Source: an uncultured Pseudomonadales bacterium (lineage in GTDB: Bacteria > Pseudomonadota > Gammaproteobacteria > Pseudomonadales > Azotimanducaceae). From it: DNA of 64,000 nt. Positions 45,083-54,422 of the stretch are shown piece by piece. The stretch covers positions 2,526,132 to 2,590,131 of the forward strand of contig OY282519.1 of NCBI GenBank assembly GCA_958296405.1, given 5' to 3'. The translations under genes were made by a program, and so were the position numbers. Position 1 is the first letter of the stretch; every line of letters starts with the position of its first letter. Below the pieces are notes generated by a model. It saw nothing but the letters and a program-made list of their open reading frames with translations, made no database searches and had not been told where the DNA came from.

Positions 45083-46746
45083 GCGTCATGCCACGCCGCT
45101 CGGTGGCTTGCCGCACTCCTCGGGCGTGGGTTGCTGCCCTCCTTGCCGGCGTGCTGGTCACCTTGCTGGCGCCCACGCTGTGGGCCGATCTTGAAGTGGG
45201 CGACATCGCGCCGGACTTCGCCTTGCAAGGCACGGACGGCGCCACTTGGCGGCTCTCAGACTTGGTGAGCGATGGCGGTGCGCAGGCCGTGGTGCTTGCG
45301 TGGTTCCCCAAGGCGTACACCCGCGGCTGCACCATCGAATGCAAATCCCTCGCGGAGAACGGCCACCTGTTGAAGGCGTTCGACGCCCGCTATTTCATGG
45401 CGAGTGTGGATCCCATTGAGGACAACATCGGCTTCGCGGCGGAGAACAAGGCAGATTTTCCGCTTTTGAGCGATCCCACCAAGGAAACGGCCGATGCCTA
45501 TGGCGTGTTGACGGAGCGGGGCTTCGCCGCGCGGCACACCTTCTACATCGGCCAAGGCCGCGTCATTCTCGCCGTCGATCGCGCTGTCCGCCCGGCGACC
45601 TCCGCCGAGGACATGGCGGCGAAGCTGGCAGCCCTCGGCGTGCCCCGTCGCTCATCGGCGAGCGCGAGCGCCGAAATAGGCGACGGGGCCGGGCAGAGCA
45701 CATCGATGGGGCTCAAGGGGAAGGCCGCCCGTTGGACGGAGGCTGGAGTGTTAACTGTTACCGAGCGCTCGGTGCCCGCGCCGGCGTCGGGCGAAGTGCA
45801 GGTGGCGGTGGGCAGCGTCGGCATCTGCGGATCAGACTTGCACTTCTACCGCGGAGATTTCCCGGCGACCCCGGAGATTGCTCCCGGCCACGAAATCGGC
45901 GGCGTCGTGAGTGCCGTGGGCGCCGGCGTCCACCATGTCAGAGAAGGGGATTTGGTTGGCATCGAGCCGCTCCTGCGATGCGGTTTCTGCCGCTTCTGCG
46001 CATCGGGTGATTACCACGTTTGCGCTGGCCGCTCTTTGGTGGGGCAGGGCGTGGACGGCGGCATGAGCGAATATGTGAACGCCCCGGCGCACAACGTGTT
46101 CGCCGCGCCGGCCAGCTTGGATGCGGAAGGCGCGGCGTTGGCCGAGCCGCTCGCCTGCTCGGTGCATGGCTACGACAAGGCGCGCCTCAAGGGTTCGGAG
46201 ACGGTCTTCATCGTCGGCGCCGGCAGCATCGGCCTCACCGCGATTCTTGCCGCGCGCGCCAATGGCGCCCAAGCCATCGTCTTGGCGCGGCATCCGCATC
46301 AGCGCGAAGCGGCGCTGCGCTTGGGCGCCGCGGAGGTGGTCGGCGAAGACGCTGCCGGCCAAGCCCGCATGAAGGAACTCATCGCCGACGGCGCCATCGA
46401 CGTCGCCGTTGAAACCGTGGGTGGCCACGGCGATACGTTGGCCCTCGCCCAAGGCATGGTGCGGCCCAAGGGGCGTGTGATCGTGCTCGGCGTCTTCACC
46501 GTCACTGAGGCAAAGGTGAATCCGCTGCACTTGGCGCTGAACGAAGTGGAGATCATCGGCTCCATGACCTACGCCGCCAGTGAAGGGCGCGCCGACTACG
46601 CGGTGGCCTTGGAAGTCGTCGCGGAGTACGCCGCCGCGGCGCGGAGCCTAGTGACCCACCGTTTCGCGCTGGAAGACGTCAACATGGCCTTCGACGCGGC
46701 CCTCGACAAGTCCACCCGCTCGATTAAGGTGCATTTGCAGCCCTGA
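45073..46746 (+). CDS. Peroxiredoxin-zinc alcohol dehydrogenase fusion protein
   Basis: A 557-residue open frame combining two enzymes. Residues about 1-38 look like a signal peptide ([20 protein letters not shown]). A BCP-type peroxiredoxin follows with the peroxidatic Cys in [11 protein letters not shown]. After a Ser/Ala linker near 195-212 comes a medium-chain zinc dehydrogenase with CGSDLH, GHEIGG, the structural Cys set [15 protein letters not shown] and the NAD fold VGAGSIGL. A dehydrogenase joined to an exported peroxiredoxin is unexpected; an internal ATG at the linker (SMGLKG) may start a separate dehydrogenase. Could also result from loss of an intervening stop. Confidence 0.75.
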   Translation: MDVSVMPRRSVACRTPRAWVAALLAGVLVTLLAPTLWADLEVGDIAPDFALQGTDGATWRLSDLVSDGGAQAVVLAWFPKAYTRGCTIECKSLAENGHLLKAFDARYFMASVDPIEDNIGFAAENKADFPLLSDPTKETADAYGVLTERGFAARHTFYIGQGRVILAVDRAVRPATSAEDMAAKLAALGVPRRSSASASAEIGDGAGQSTSMGLKGKAARWTEAGVLTVTERSVPAPASGEVQVAVGSVGICGSDLHFYRGDFPATPEIAPGHEIGGVVSAVGAGVHHVREGDLVGIEPLLRCGFCRFCASGDYHVCAGRSLVGQGVDGGMSEYVNAPAHNVFAAPASLDAEGAALAEPLACSVHGYDKARLKGSETVFIVGAGSIGLTAILAARANGAQAIVLARHPHQREAALRLGAAEVVGEDAAGQARMKELIADGAIDVAVETVGGHGDTLALAQGMVRPKGRVIVLGVFTVTEAKVNPLHLALNEVEIIGSMTYAASEGRADYAVALEVVAEYAAAARSLVTHRFALEDVNMAFDAALDKSTRSIKVHLQP

Positions 46747-46898
46747 CAGTGCATCTCTTCCTACACGCGGCCTGAGGTCAAGAACCGCGTCGCGACAGCG
46801 CGGAATGCCCAAAACCGCCAAGGAAACAGCGACACGCATGGTGCGATGGCTTGTAGTAGGGGACCAATGCATCGCCGTCGATTGACGAAGTCGCGCTA

Positions 46899-47119
46899 CT
46901 AATAGTGCCCATCTCCATCGGGACGGGTCGCAATGAGTTGGTCGGCACCAGCCGGCGTTTCTAGGATGGCGCTGGCGATGCGGTGGATGGCTGCTCGGAG
47001 CGCACTGAGGCGATTGTCGTCTACCGCAACAACGGCAAGCGGCAGAGGGGCCTGCTGCTGCGCTAGGCGTTTGTCCGCAGTACGCGCGGCGAAATGCCGA
47101 CGTCGAGCAGAACTTTCAC
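46899..47119 (-). pseudogene. Deleted toxin gene partnered with a DUF433 antitoxin
   Basis: Starts at GTG 47119, overlapping the antitoxin stop (GTGA), and reads VKVLLDVGISPRVL, the N-terminus of a DUF5615/PIN-like toxin. After about 15 codons it jumps, out of frame, to ADKRLAQQQAPLPLAVVAVD and DNRLSALRAAIHRIASAIL, the C-terminal part of the same family. Roughly the central 50 codons seem to be missing. The toxin is therefore inactive. Confidence 0.72.
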
Positions 47120-47349
47120 TCCGCAGGCCGCACGCCTAGCGCCGTCAGGCGACCAAGCTCGGCACCAGCCGCGCACAAGACTGCCTCCGCGGCGGCCCTG
47201 TCAATCTGGAAATCCTCAATGAACTCGTCCAGCGATACGCCATCTGCGAGCCAGTCGAACAATTGCTGTACTGGCAGGCGGCTGCCCCGGAAACATGGTG
47301 CGCCGCTCATGCGCTCCGGATCCACCCACACCGCTTGCTCAAGGGTCAT
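47116..47349 (-). CDS. DUF433 antitoxin
   Basis: A 77-residue protein with WVDPERMSGAPCFRGSRLPV, FDWLADGVSLDEFIEDFQID, the standard DUF433 helix-turn-helix. ATG 47349 follows AGGATAGGACG. Its toxin gene immediately downstream is a deletion pseudogene, so the antitoxin is an orphan. Confidence 0.87.
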   Translation of the reverse strand: MTLEQAVWVDPERMSGAPCFRGSRLPVQQLFDWLADGVSLDEFIEDFQIDRAAAEAVLCAAGAELGRLTALGVRPAE

Positions 47350-47857
47350 CGTCCTATCCTCGTAGCGAGCTTCGGGCCAGCGTATCACAGTGCCCGTGTT
47401 ACTCGACGCTGTGATCCTCGTGATGCCAGTCAGCCATCCAACGACGCCCTTGGATCGGGGACGCCGCCGACTGGCATGGGTCTATCGCGAGGTTCGCTCG
47501 CAAACTAGGGAACGGATTCCCTGATTTTGTAAATCAGCTCACACACAAAGTTTTCTGACACTCACCTTTTTTGTAACTACCACGAGTAGTTTTGGAGGCC
47601 CCTAACTTCAAACCCTTCTCCTCCAAGTTCTTTCTCCATGTGTCTGCAAAGGGCGGCATGCGCAATCGAATGAAGGAGCTTCGCCTCGACACCCCGCTTC
47701 GTCTATTCGCCGCCTCTCTCGTAGCGGCGATTCCGGCTGCCGGCGCTTTTCGCACCCGCTCACCCTGCCTTGGCGCACGCCCATCGCAGACGGGGCTGAC
47801 TGTGCGCGATGCGCCTAAGCCTGACACTTGGCCCCGGCAAAGAGCGAGGGCGGGGCG
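47350..47857. other. AT-rich intergenic stretch with hairpins
   Basis: About 500 bases without a confident gene. Around 47505-47640 the composition is much less GC-rich than the surroundings. Two adjacent inverted repeats are visible: GGGAA-CGGA-TTCCC and CTGATTT-TGT-AAATCAG (47521-47537). Confidence 0.5.
47534..47659 (-). CDS. Possible 41-residue Lys-rich ORF in the AT-rich stretch
   Basis: ATG 47659 reads MPPFADTWRKNLEEKGLKLG then ASKTTRGSYKKGECQKTLCV and Ser. The Lys-rich composition differs from the local genes, suggesting a foreign fragment. No ribosome site, and the stop lies inside the 47521-47537 hairpin. May be the tail of a lost gene. Confidence 0.2.
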   Translation of the reverse strand: MPPFADTWRKNLEEKGLKLGASKTTRGSYKKGECQKTLCVS

Positions 47858-48226
47858 ATGCAGGCGCGGGCATTCATGGAACAGCATCGGCGGCGGATGG
47901 TCGACATTGCCAAGCGGGCGTCGCCCAAGCTCTTGGGCAACGCGGAGGTGGCGGCGTTTCTGGATGATGTCCACAGGGGCTTCGATGCTGTCGAGGATCG
48001 GCCCAGCGGGCGGGAGCCCCTGCCGGGTGAGGATGTATTCTGGTGGTGCGTCACCATACTGGAGGACTTGAGCGAGTTGCCGGCGTCCGAGGCGGCGCAA
48101 GACCCTTATGTGAAGCTGATGTTCAGCCAGCTACGCGACATGGCACCGCGGCTTGAGCGGCTCGAGCCGCTGCCGCCGGATCACCGCATCTACTGGTTTG
48201 ATGATTTGGAGCCGCTGCCGGAGTGA
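47858..48226 (+). CDS. Hypothetical protein
   Basis: A 122-residue soluble protein, acidic, with no membrane segment. It has helical stretches AFMEQHRRRMVDIAKRASP and NAEVAAFLDDVHRGFDAVED, then EDVFWWCVTILEDLSELP and a C-terminal YWFDDLEPLPE. Not recognised. Codon use is typical of the window. ATG 47858 is chosen after GCGAGGGCGGGG; a start ten codons upstream is possible. Confidence 0.6.
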   Translation: MQARAFMEQHRRRMVDIAKRASPKLLGNAEVAAFLDDVHRGFDAVEDRPSGREPLPGEDVFWWCVTILEDLSELPASEAAQDPYVKLMFSQLRDMAPRLERLEPLPPDHRIYWFDDLEPLPE

Positions 48227-48287
48227 GGGCAGGGGGGCGCAGCGCGGCCGCCCCGCCGGGGCCGCGCTCGCCAGCTAACTCAAGCGC

Positions 48288-49859
48288 TCAGGGCGCCACG
48301 CAGCGGAAGCTCGCCTCATCGTTCGGGTCGCCTTCGCCGTCGTACTGCGCCGCCTCTGGATGCATGCAAAGGGGCCGCGTGAACTGGCGGGTCTGCGCGA
48401 CGCGCGCGTCCGGCGCCAAGTGGGGCAACGGCGAAGCCCCGGGTTGAGTGGCGATGATGCGATCGGGGGCGGTGCCCTCTTCGCGCCACTGCACGAGCGG
48501 ATCCACATAGTCGGCGTTCCATGCGCCGGGGCCGCCGGCGCAATGTGTCATGCCGGGCGCCATGAAGAGCCGGAAGAAGTCGGCAGTTTCCTCCGCGCCG
48601 CCCATCGCGGCCTCCACTTCGGCCAAGTAGGCCAAGGCCCGTTGCGGGCGCAGCGGAAAATCGTTCCAACCTTGGTACATGAGCAACTTGCCGCCACGGT
48701 CGCGGAACTCGCTCAAGTCTCCGGTGCCCACGTCGTATGGACGCATGGCTGCCACGATGCGGTGTCGGTCTTCAATCGGGTCGAAGGCGTCCGCGTCGAA
48801 CTGCGCGGTCGGGCCGCCCGGGGCGAGCCCGCTGGGCGCGTCCTGCATGATGCGGGTAAGCATGTCGTTGATGGTGTCGCCGACCAACGCGTCGCCCAAC
48901 GTTGGATTGGGCAGCATCCAGAATGCCCAATCCCCGGCAGCTTCAGCGCCGGGTGGCACACCGGGGGACAGGACGTTGCCATCGCCGTCGGTCATGTCTG
49001 CGTAGATGTAGCGGGCGGTCTCAATCTGGCCGGCTGTGAGGCAGCCATCAGCCTCGCCCTCTGCGCAGCGCAGCGCGTCAAGATCGTAAATGTCTGGCGT
49101 GCATTGCCGCGGATCCCCAATCACGCCGTCCTCGACGCCATCCAAGGCGTCGCAGGCAGTGCGGGAAGCGTTGTCCAGCACCACCAAGGCGTCCCGGTCC
49201 AGCGGGTTCTCGGTCTGCGCTCGGTGGATGCCGATCATCCACGGCACGAACTCTTGGAATCGAAACGCCGGGGCGCCGGCGATGATGCCGTCGTAGTCGT
49301 CTGGAAAGCGGATGGCCTCCAGCAGCGCAGCGCGGCCGCCATTGGAGCAGCCGTCGAGGTAGGCATGGTCTGCTTCGCGCCCATAGTAGTGGGCGACGAC
49401 TCGCTTCGTGGCCAGCGTGGCGAGGTGTACGCCACGATAAGCGTAGTCGATGGACGCCTCGGGATGGCTGAGATGGGCGTTGCCGTCGCTGATGCTGTGC
49501 CCTGTGTCCGTCGAAGCTTGCGCGAAGCCACGCCCGAGCAAGCTAGTGGTGTCGCCGATGACGCCGGCAGCGCCGCCAACCGCGTTGAACATGAACCGGC
49601 CGTTCCAGTCGTGTGGCAAGGTCACCTCGAAGCGGATGGCGCGGTTGATCACGCCGCGCACGCGGCAGTGCGCGGGCACTTCGTCCGTGGCCGCCACGGT
49701 GATGCCGGGTTCGATGGCATGGGCCAAATCCGTCAGGCGGTAGAGCTTGTCGCAACGCTCCGCGGAATGGTCGTCCGCCGCCGCGCCAAGCGCCATGGCG
49801 GCGGCGAGCGCTGCACACAACATCGCCAAGGGGCGCCGGGCAATCTGGCGTTGGTTCAT
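48288..49859 (-). CDS. Tannase/feruloyl esterase family protein
   Basis: An exported alpha/beta hydrolase of 523 residues. Signal peptide MNQRQIARRPLAMLCAALAA, mature part from about 30. The catalytic triad of the tannase family is visible as Ser in DGCSNGGRAALLEA, Asp in YQGWNDFPL and His in GMTHCAGG; several Cys pairs probably form disulfides, including the one bridging the Ser and His neighbours. It would release phenolic acids from esters. ATG 49859 gives the signal peptide. Confidence 0.87.
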   Translation of the reverse strand: MNQRQIARRPLAMLCAALAAAMALGAAADDHSAERCDKLYRLTDLAHAIEPGITVAATDEVPAHCRVRGVINRAIRFEVTLPHDWNGRFMFNAVGGAAGVIGDTTSLLGRGFAQASTDTGHSISDGNAHLSHPEASIDYAYRGVHLATLATKRVVAHYYGREADHAYLDGCSNGGRAALLEAIRFPDDYDGIIAGAPAFRFQEFVPWMIGIHRAQTENPLDRDALVVLDNASRTACDALDGVEDGVIGDPRQCTPDIYDLDALRCAEGEADGCLTAGQIETARYIYADMTDGDGNVLSPGVPPGAEAAGDWAFWMLPNPTLGDALVGDTINDMLTRIMQDAPSGLAPGGPTAQFDADAFDPIEDRHRIVAAMRPYDVGTGDLSEFRDRGGKLLMYQGWNDFPLRPQRALAYLAEVEAAMGGAEETADFFRLFMAPGMTHCAGGPGAWNADYVDPLVQWREEGTAPDRIIATQPGASPLPHLAPDARVAQTRQFTRPLCMHPEAAQYDGEGDPNDEASFRCVAP

Positions 49860-49930
49860 CTCAGGCAACCCTGTCGTCCGCAAAGAACGCCATGCTCCGT
49901 TGGCCTCGCCGATGTGTCAAGCGAACGCTC

Positions 49931-50020
49931 TGCCGATGGCAAGTTGATCTGTCCGTTTTTCTCTAAGCACGCAGTGCGCGGCCCCGGCGGAATCTGCAGG
50001 CGCAGGTTCTCTTGCCCAAG
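49931..50020 (-). pseudogene. Second transposase C-terminal relic
   Basis: The minus strand reads ENLRLQIPPGP then frame-continuous RTACLEKNGQINLPSAERSL. Ends match those of the relic at 3388-3665, but here the central about 190 bases are deleted. Both relics likely come from one IS type. Confidence 0.45.
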
Positions 50021-50065
50021 CCGTGATCGTCGCCGCTGGCTGCGCCTTGAGACTGGATCACGGGA

Positions 50066-52429
50066 TCAGTCCCGCTGTTCAGTATCCAGCACCAGCCACG
50101 GCAACAACCACGGCCTCGGCTGCGACAGGGCTTTGGGTTCGTCAAAAATCACCGTAACGCCTCTGGCCTGCAGAGCCGGAATGTGCGTGTCGAAGGCCGC
50201 GGCGTTGAGCGGGTTGTCGCGCAGGTCGAGCGCAAGCAAGCCTCTCAAGCCCAGCAACGGCGAGATGTCCGTGATGGCGTTGCCGCGCAGTTCCAGATTG
50301 CGGAGCTGGGCCATGTCGGCCAATGCCGAAATGTCCTCGATCTCGTTGTTGCCTAGAAGCAGCGAACGCAGGTTCAAGCCGGCCAAGGGGGAGATGTCCG
50401 AGATCGAGTTGTCCATCAGGTTCAGATTGCTCAGCCTAGTCAAGCCGGCCAACGGCGCAAGGTCGGCAATGGCGTTGCGGCTCAGGTTCAAAATCTCGAT
50501 TTGCGTCAAGTTCGCCAAAGGCGCAAGGTCCCGAACGCCGTTGTTGGCCAAGTCAAGCTCCCTCAATTGGTTGAAGCCAACGAGGCCGACGAGGGGTGTG
50601 ATGTCCGTGATCGTCCCACTCAGATGCAGCCGCGAAAGGTTGACGAGACCTTGGAAGTCGTCGGGGCGCAAAGAGGCGAGGCGGCGGCCGCGAAGAGACA
50701 GCGAGGAGATGTGCTGCAAGTCCTGCTCCGTCAGCGCTTCGCAGGCTTTCCCGGCCAGTTCCAAGACGATTGCATCGCGCACTGCCGGCGTGCGCCGGCA
50801 GACCGAAATCAGCGCCTCTTCCCCGGCTTGGCGCACTGCGAAGGTTTCGCCGGCAATGGACGCCACCCCGGCCCGCGCCAAGCCGGCGTTGGGTTGCGCT
50901 GTGTAGGTCACCTCGCCGCTGCCAGCGTTGGCGTCGTTGCTGTGCGGGCTGATGAAGTCGCTTTGATGGTGCGCCCTCCAAGAGCAGCCGTCGCCGGTTT
51001 CAACGCGAATGTCGAAGGTGCCGCCGGCGGCCGGCATATCGACTTCCCCCGGCGACAGGGTGAAGGTGCAGCGATCGGCGTCGTCGCGGAAGCTGGCCAC
51101 CACATGGCGCACTTCGTTGAGGCTGCGCACCGAATGAGTCGGCCCTTCCGATTCGGTCACGGGGGTGTCCAGAGGGACGCCGAGCGGGTCTCCGTCTGGC
51201 GACGGATAGTTTTGATCGGGGTTGGAGAAGCGGGGCAAATCGATCGGTATCAGTTCAGCGTCGTAGCACTGAGCGGGATACGCCATGATGGTGCGCCAGC
51301 AGGGGCTGGCCCCGCTGAACGCCCGTTGATTGACGTAGCCATAGCTGTAGGGAAAGACCGCAATTTTTTCGTCGGGCGAAAGCAGGCCGACGCGAATCAA
51401 CTCGTCGCGCTGGGCCTGAACGACGTAGCGATCGTGATTCAGGCCCATGTTGTGGCCAAGTTCGTGGGCCAAGGTGGTTTCCAGCGCATGCACACCCACC
51501 AAACTGAAGGCGCTGGGCGCAAAGTCTGCGGTTGGCTCCGTCATGAGCTGCGCGACGCCGCCCAACCCACTTCCAAACCTGACGATCCCGCTCACCAAGT
51601 CGGCGGCGTAGCTGTCGCGGATAACATGCACCTCACTCAAGAAATCGTCGTCCGGATCCACCAAGCGATCGATGTCGCTGACCACGGCGTCCTCATAGTT
51701 CACCTCCGTCGCGCCCACCAGCCGCACGCGCTGGGCGACGCCGCTGGCGGCGTATGCTTCGTTGGCAATGGCGACCATCAGGTTCACCCTCATCTGCATG
51801 GGCTGCAGCCCACGGACCGCCCTGCGCGCCGCCGGCGTCCAAAAGACCAGCAGGTCGATTTGCGCGACCCCATCCTGCGCTTGCGCCGCGGACCGGCTTT
51901 TTCGCGGCGTCTGGGCGCGGCTTCCGAGCGAGGGAATCCGCGGCTCGGCCAAGGGGGGCGCGGACGCTGGGTCTATCTTCTCAATGACATGCAGATCGGC
52001 GTCGACAGCGCGGATTCTGTAGCTGGCTTCGGACGTCCAAACTCTCCCAGCCACCATGTCCCCGTTCACTACCAGCACCACGTGACCGCCGGCCGCATCG
52101 GCAATCCGCCCAGCCAACGAATAGCCCGATGCACTGGGCTCGGTGCGTTCAAACACCACAGGGAAGACGGCATCATCCATGAGATTGAACAGCGCCGACG
52201 CGGCGCGGCGCTGTCGAACCAGCCGCCGCGCGCGGTCGAGTTGGGTGCCATCGACCCGCGCCAGGCGCTGCTGCGCCCCCAAAGGCCTGCCTGCGTCGCC
52301 ATCAAGCAGCTCCGCACCGACCACTTGGGAAAACACGCCCTCCGGCGCACTGGCGTTCGCCCCGACGGCCACGAACAGAACGCCAACCAACAGCGAGCGC
52401 TTCACCCAGTGCAAAACCGCCTTCTTCAC
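50066..52429 (-). CDS. Secreted metzincin metalloprotease with leucine-rich repeats
   Basis: A 787-residue exported protein. Signal peptide VKKAVLHWVKRSLLVGVLFV ends near ASA. A reprolysin-like zinc protease follows with HELGHNMGLNHD (zinc His, catalytic Glu) and Met-turn region IMAYPAQC. A BACON-like beta domain (ADRCTFTLSPGEVDMPAAGG, GCSWRA) comes next. The C-terminal 200 residues hold about six LRRs of the LxxLxxLxLxxNxIxDIxPL type. GTG 52429 is preferred, after GGAAGAG; an ATG twelve codons upstream is the alternative. LRR domains may bind a host or surface partner. Confidence 0.85.
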   Translation of the reverse strand: MKKAVLHWVKRSLLVGVLFVAVGANASAPEGVFSQVVGAELLDGDAGRPLGAQQRLARVDGTQLDRARRLVRQRRAASALFNLMDDAVFPVVFERTEPSASGYSLAGRIADAAGGHVVLVVNGDMVAGRVWTSEASYRIRAVDADLHVIEKIDPASAPPLAEPRIPSLGSRAQTPRKSRSAAQAQDGVAQIDLLVFWTPAARRAVRGLQPMQMRVNLMVAIANEAYAASGVAQRVRLVGATEVNYEDAVVSDIDRLVDPDDDFLSEVHVIRDSYAADLVSGIVRFGSGLGGVAQLMTEPTADFAPSAFSLVGVHALETTLAHELGHNMGLNHDRYVVQAQRDELIRVGLLSPDEKIAVFPYSYGYVNQRAFSGASPCWRTIMAYPAQCYDAELIPIDLPRFSNPDQNYPSPDGDPLGVPLDTPVTESEGPTHSVRSLNEVRHVVASFRDDADRCTFTLSPGEVDMPAAGGTFDIRVETGDGCSWRAHHQSDFISPHSNDANAGSGEVTYTAQPNAGLARAGVASIAGETFAVRQAGEEALISVCRRTPAVRDAIVLELAGKACEALTEQDLQHISSLSLRGRRLASLRPDDFQGLVNLSRLHLSGTITDITPLVGLVGFNQLRELDLANNGVRDLAPLANLTQIEILNLSRNAIADLAPLAGLTRLSNLNLMDNSISDISPLAGLNLRSLLLGNNEIEDISALADMAQLRNLELRGNAITDISPLLGLRGLLALDLRDNPLNAAAFDTHIPALQARGVTVIFDEPKALSQPRPWLLPWLVLDTEQRD

Positions 52430-52492
52430 AGCTCTTCCACGGCCCTCTGAAAGCGGACACATCATATGCCAACGCCCGCGAAACGATTTCGC

Positions 52493-54397
52493 TCAAGCTC
52501 GGTCCGGCATGGCGGTGGCGCGGGCTTCCAGGGCCGCCCAACCCCGCGTGGCTTCGCGCAGGCTTTGCTGGCGATAGAGCTCCGCGTAGCGCCCTTGCGC
52601 GGCGATGAGTTCGTCGTGATTGCCGGCCTCGACGATTTCGCCGCCATGCACCACCGCGATGCGCGTGGCGTGACGCACCGTCGAGAGCCGGTGCGCGATG
52701 ACGAACGCGATGCGGCCGGCGAGCACGCGCGCCAAGCCTTGCTGGATGAAGCGTTCCGTTTCGGTGTCCACGGAGGATGTGGCCTCGTCCATCACCAACA
52801 CCTGCGGGTCTGCCAAGATGGCGCGGGCGAAGGAGATGAGCTGTTTCTGCCCAGCGGAGAGCCGGCCGCCACCTTCGCCCACGTCTGTTTGGTAGGCATC
52901 CGGCAGCGCGGTGATGAAGTCGTGCGCACCGGCGATGCGCGCCGCCTCAATGGTCTCGGCGTCCGTGGCGTCCAGCCTTCCATAGCGGATGTTCTCCAGA
53001 ATCGGCCCGCTGAAGACATGCGCGCTCTGCATCACCATGCCGATGTTCGATTGCAGCCAGCGCAGGCTGCGCGTGCGGTAGTCCATGCCGTTGATGAGCA
53101 CTTGGCCAGTCGTCGGCTCGTAGAACCGGCACACGATGTTGACGAGTGTGCTCTTGCCGCCGCCGGTGGGCCCCACCAACGCGATTGTCTCGCCGGCTTG
53201 CGCTGTGAGGTTGACGCCCTTGAGCACGGGGTGCGCGGGGTCGTAGCCGAAGCTCACATTCCTGAGCTCGATGCTCGACACCTGCGCCGGGCCGCCGTCC
53301 ATGGCGATTTGCCGCCGTTCGCCGGCGTGGCGCTGCGTGGCCATGGCACGGCGCACGTCCTCTGAGTCCGCGATGGCTGGCTCGGCGTCAATCAGGCTCA
53401 GAACGCGCTCCGCGGAGGCTTGCGCCATCTGCATTTCCGCGAACCAATGGCCCAATGTCTCCACTGGATCGAAGAAGTGGCGCACATAGGCCATGAAGGC
53501 GACCAGCGTGCCCACCGTCAACGGGGCGTAGTACACGTCGATGCCGCCTACCAAGAGCACCATGCCGATGGCGAGGCTTGCCAAGGTGGTGACGATGGGC
53601 AAGTAGACGGCCGCCAAGGTCATGTTGGTGACGGAGGCGCCGAACATGCGCCCTGTGAGGCCGCGAAAGTCCTCCAAGTTGGCGTCTTCGCGCACGAATG
53701 CCTTGCTGGTGAGCACACCCATGATGGCTTCGTTGTAGGCGCCGGTGATGCGCGAATTGGCGCGCCGCACCTCGCGGGCGCTCCCCAGGACGTGGCGGCG
53801 GAACTTGAGCGACACCCAGTACAGCACCGGCAACACCGCGAGCGTCACCAGCGCGAGCTGCCAGTTGATCACCAGCATTGCAATGGTGATGCCAAGCATC
53901 AACGCGCTGCCCCAGATGAAGTCCATGAAGCCCCACGCCAGAATATTCGACAAGCGCTCGCAATCTGCGGTCATGCGCGCCATCAGCCAGCCCACCGGCC
54001 GGTAGTCATAGAAGGAGAACGACAGGCGCTGCAGGTTCTTGAAGGCGTCTGCGCGGATGTCGTGGCTCACGTGGCAGCGGATCTTGCCGGCGCCGGCGAT
54101 GAAGCCGCCAACGGAGAGGCATAGCGCCACGGTGCAGATGAGGTAGTAGAAGCCCCACCGCCACAGGTTGGCGTCGGCGCCGTTGGCCTCGATGTCGTCC
54201 AGCACGCCCTTGGTGATGAGCGGGTAGAGCGTTTCCACCACTGCCGGCACCAAGCTGCAGGCGCCCAACAGCACGAGGTCGCGCTTGTGGTTCGCCGCGT
54301 AGCCAAAGAGCCGCTTCCACAGGTGCGTTTGCATCCGCGCCGCGGCGCGCCGCTCGTCAATGCCGTCTTGGTAGTTCTCGTCGTCGTAGTCAGTCAT
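52493..54397 (-). CDS. Heterodimeric ABC exporter, half with active ATPase site
   Basis: A 634-residue half-transporter: six membrane helices to about 330, then a nucleotide-binding domain with Walker A GPTGGGKST, signature RLSAGQKQL and Walker B VLVMDEATSSVDT including the catalytic Glu. It follows a second half-transporter by about 20 bases; the two resemble the heterodimeric type BmrCD/TM287-288 multidrug exporters. No peptidase domain. Confidence 0.9.
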   Translation of the reverse strand: MTDYDDENYQDGIDERRAAARMQTHLWKRLFGYAANHKRDLVLLGACSLVPAVVETLYPLITKGVLDDIEANGADANLWRWGFYYLICTVALCLSVGGFIAGAGKIRCHVSHDIRADAFKNLQRLSFSFYDYRPVGWLMARMTADCERLSNILAWGFMDFIWGSALMLGITIAMLVINWQLALVTLAVLPVLYWVSLKFRRHVLGSAREVRRANSRITGAYNEAIMGVLTSKAFVREDANLEDFRGLTGRMFGASVTNMTLAAVYLPIVTTLASLAIGMVLLVGGIDVYYAPLTVGTLVAFMAYVRHFFDPVETLGHWFAEMQMAQASAERVLSLIDAEPAIADSEDVRRAMATQRHAGERRQIAMDGGPAQVSSIELRNVSFGYDPAHPVLKGVNLTAQAGETIALVGPTGGGKSTLVNIVCRFYEPTTGQVLINGMDYRTRSLRWLQSNIGMVMQSAHVFSGPILENIRYGRLDATDAETIEAARIAGAHDFITALPDAYQTDVGEGGGRLSAGQKQLISFARAILADPQVLVMDEATSSVDTETERFIQQGLARVLAGRIAFVIAHRLSTVRHATRIAVVHGGEIVEAGNHDELIAAQGRYAELYRQQSLREATRGWAALEARATAMPDRA

Positions 54398-54422
54398 GTC
54401 CAATCAACCTGTGCGCTGCGCA

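Noticed and set aside
47592..48071. 159-residue plus-strand frame before the hypothetical gene.
   Set aside because: Its second half overlaps the better-supported 122-residue gene in another frame and looks like shadow coding; the first half alone is not recognisable.
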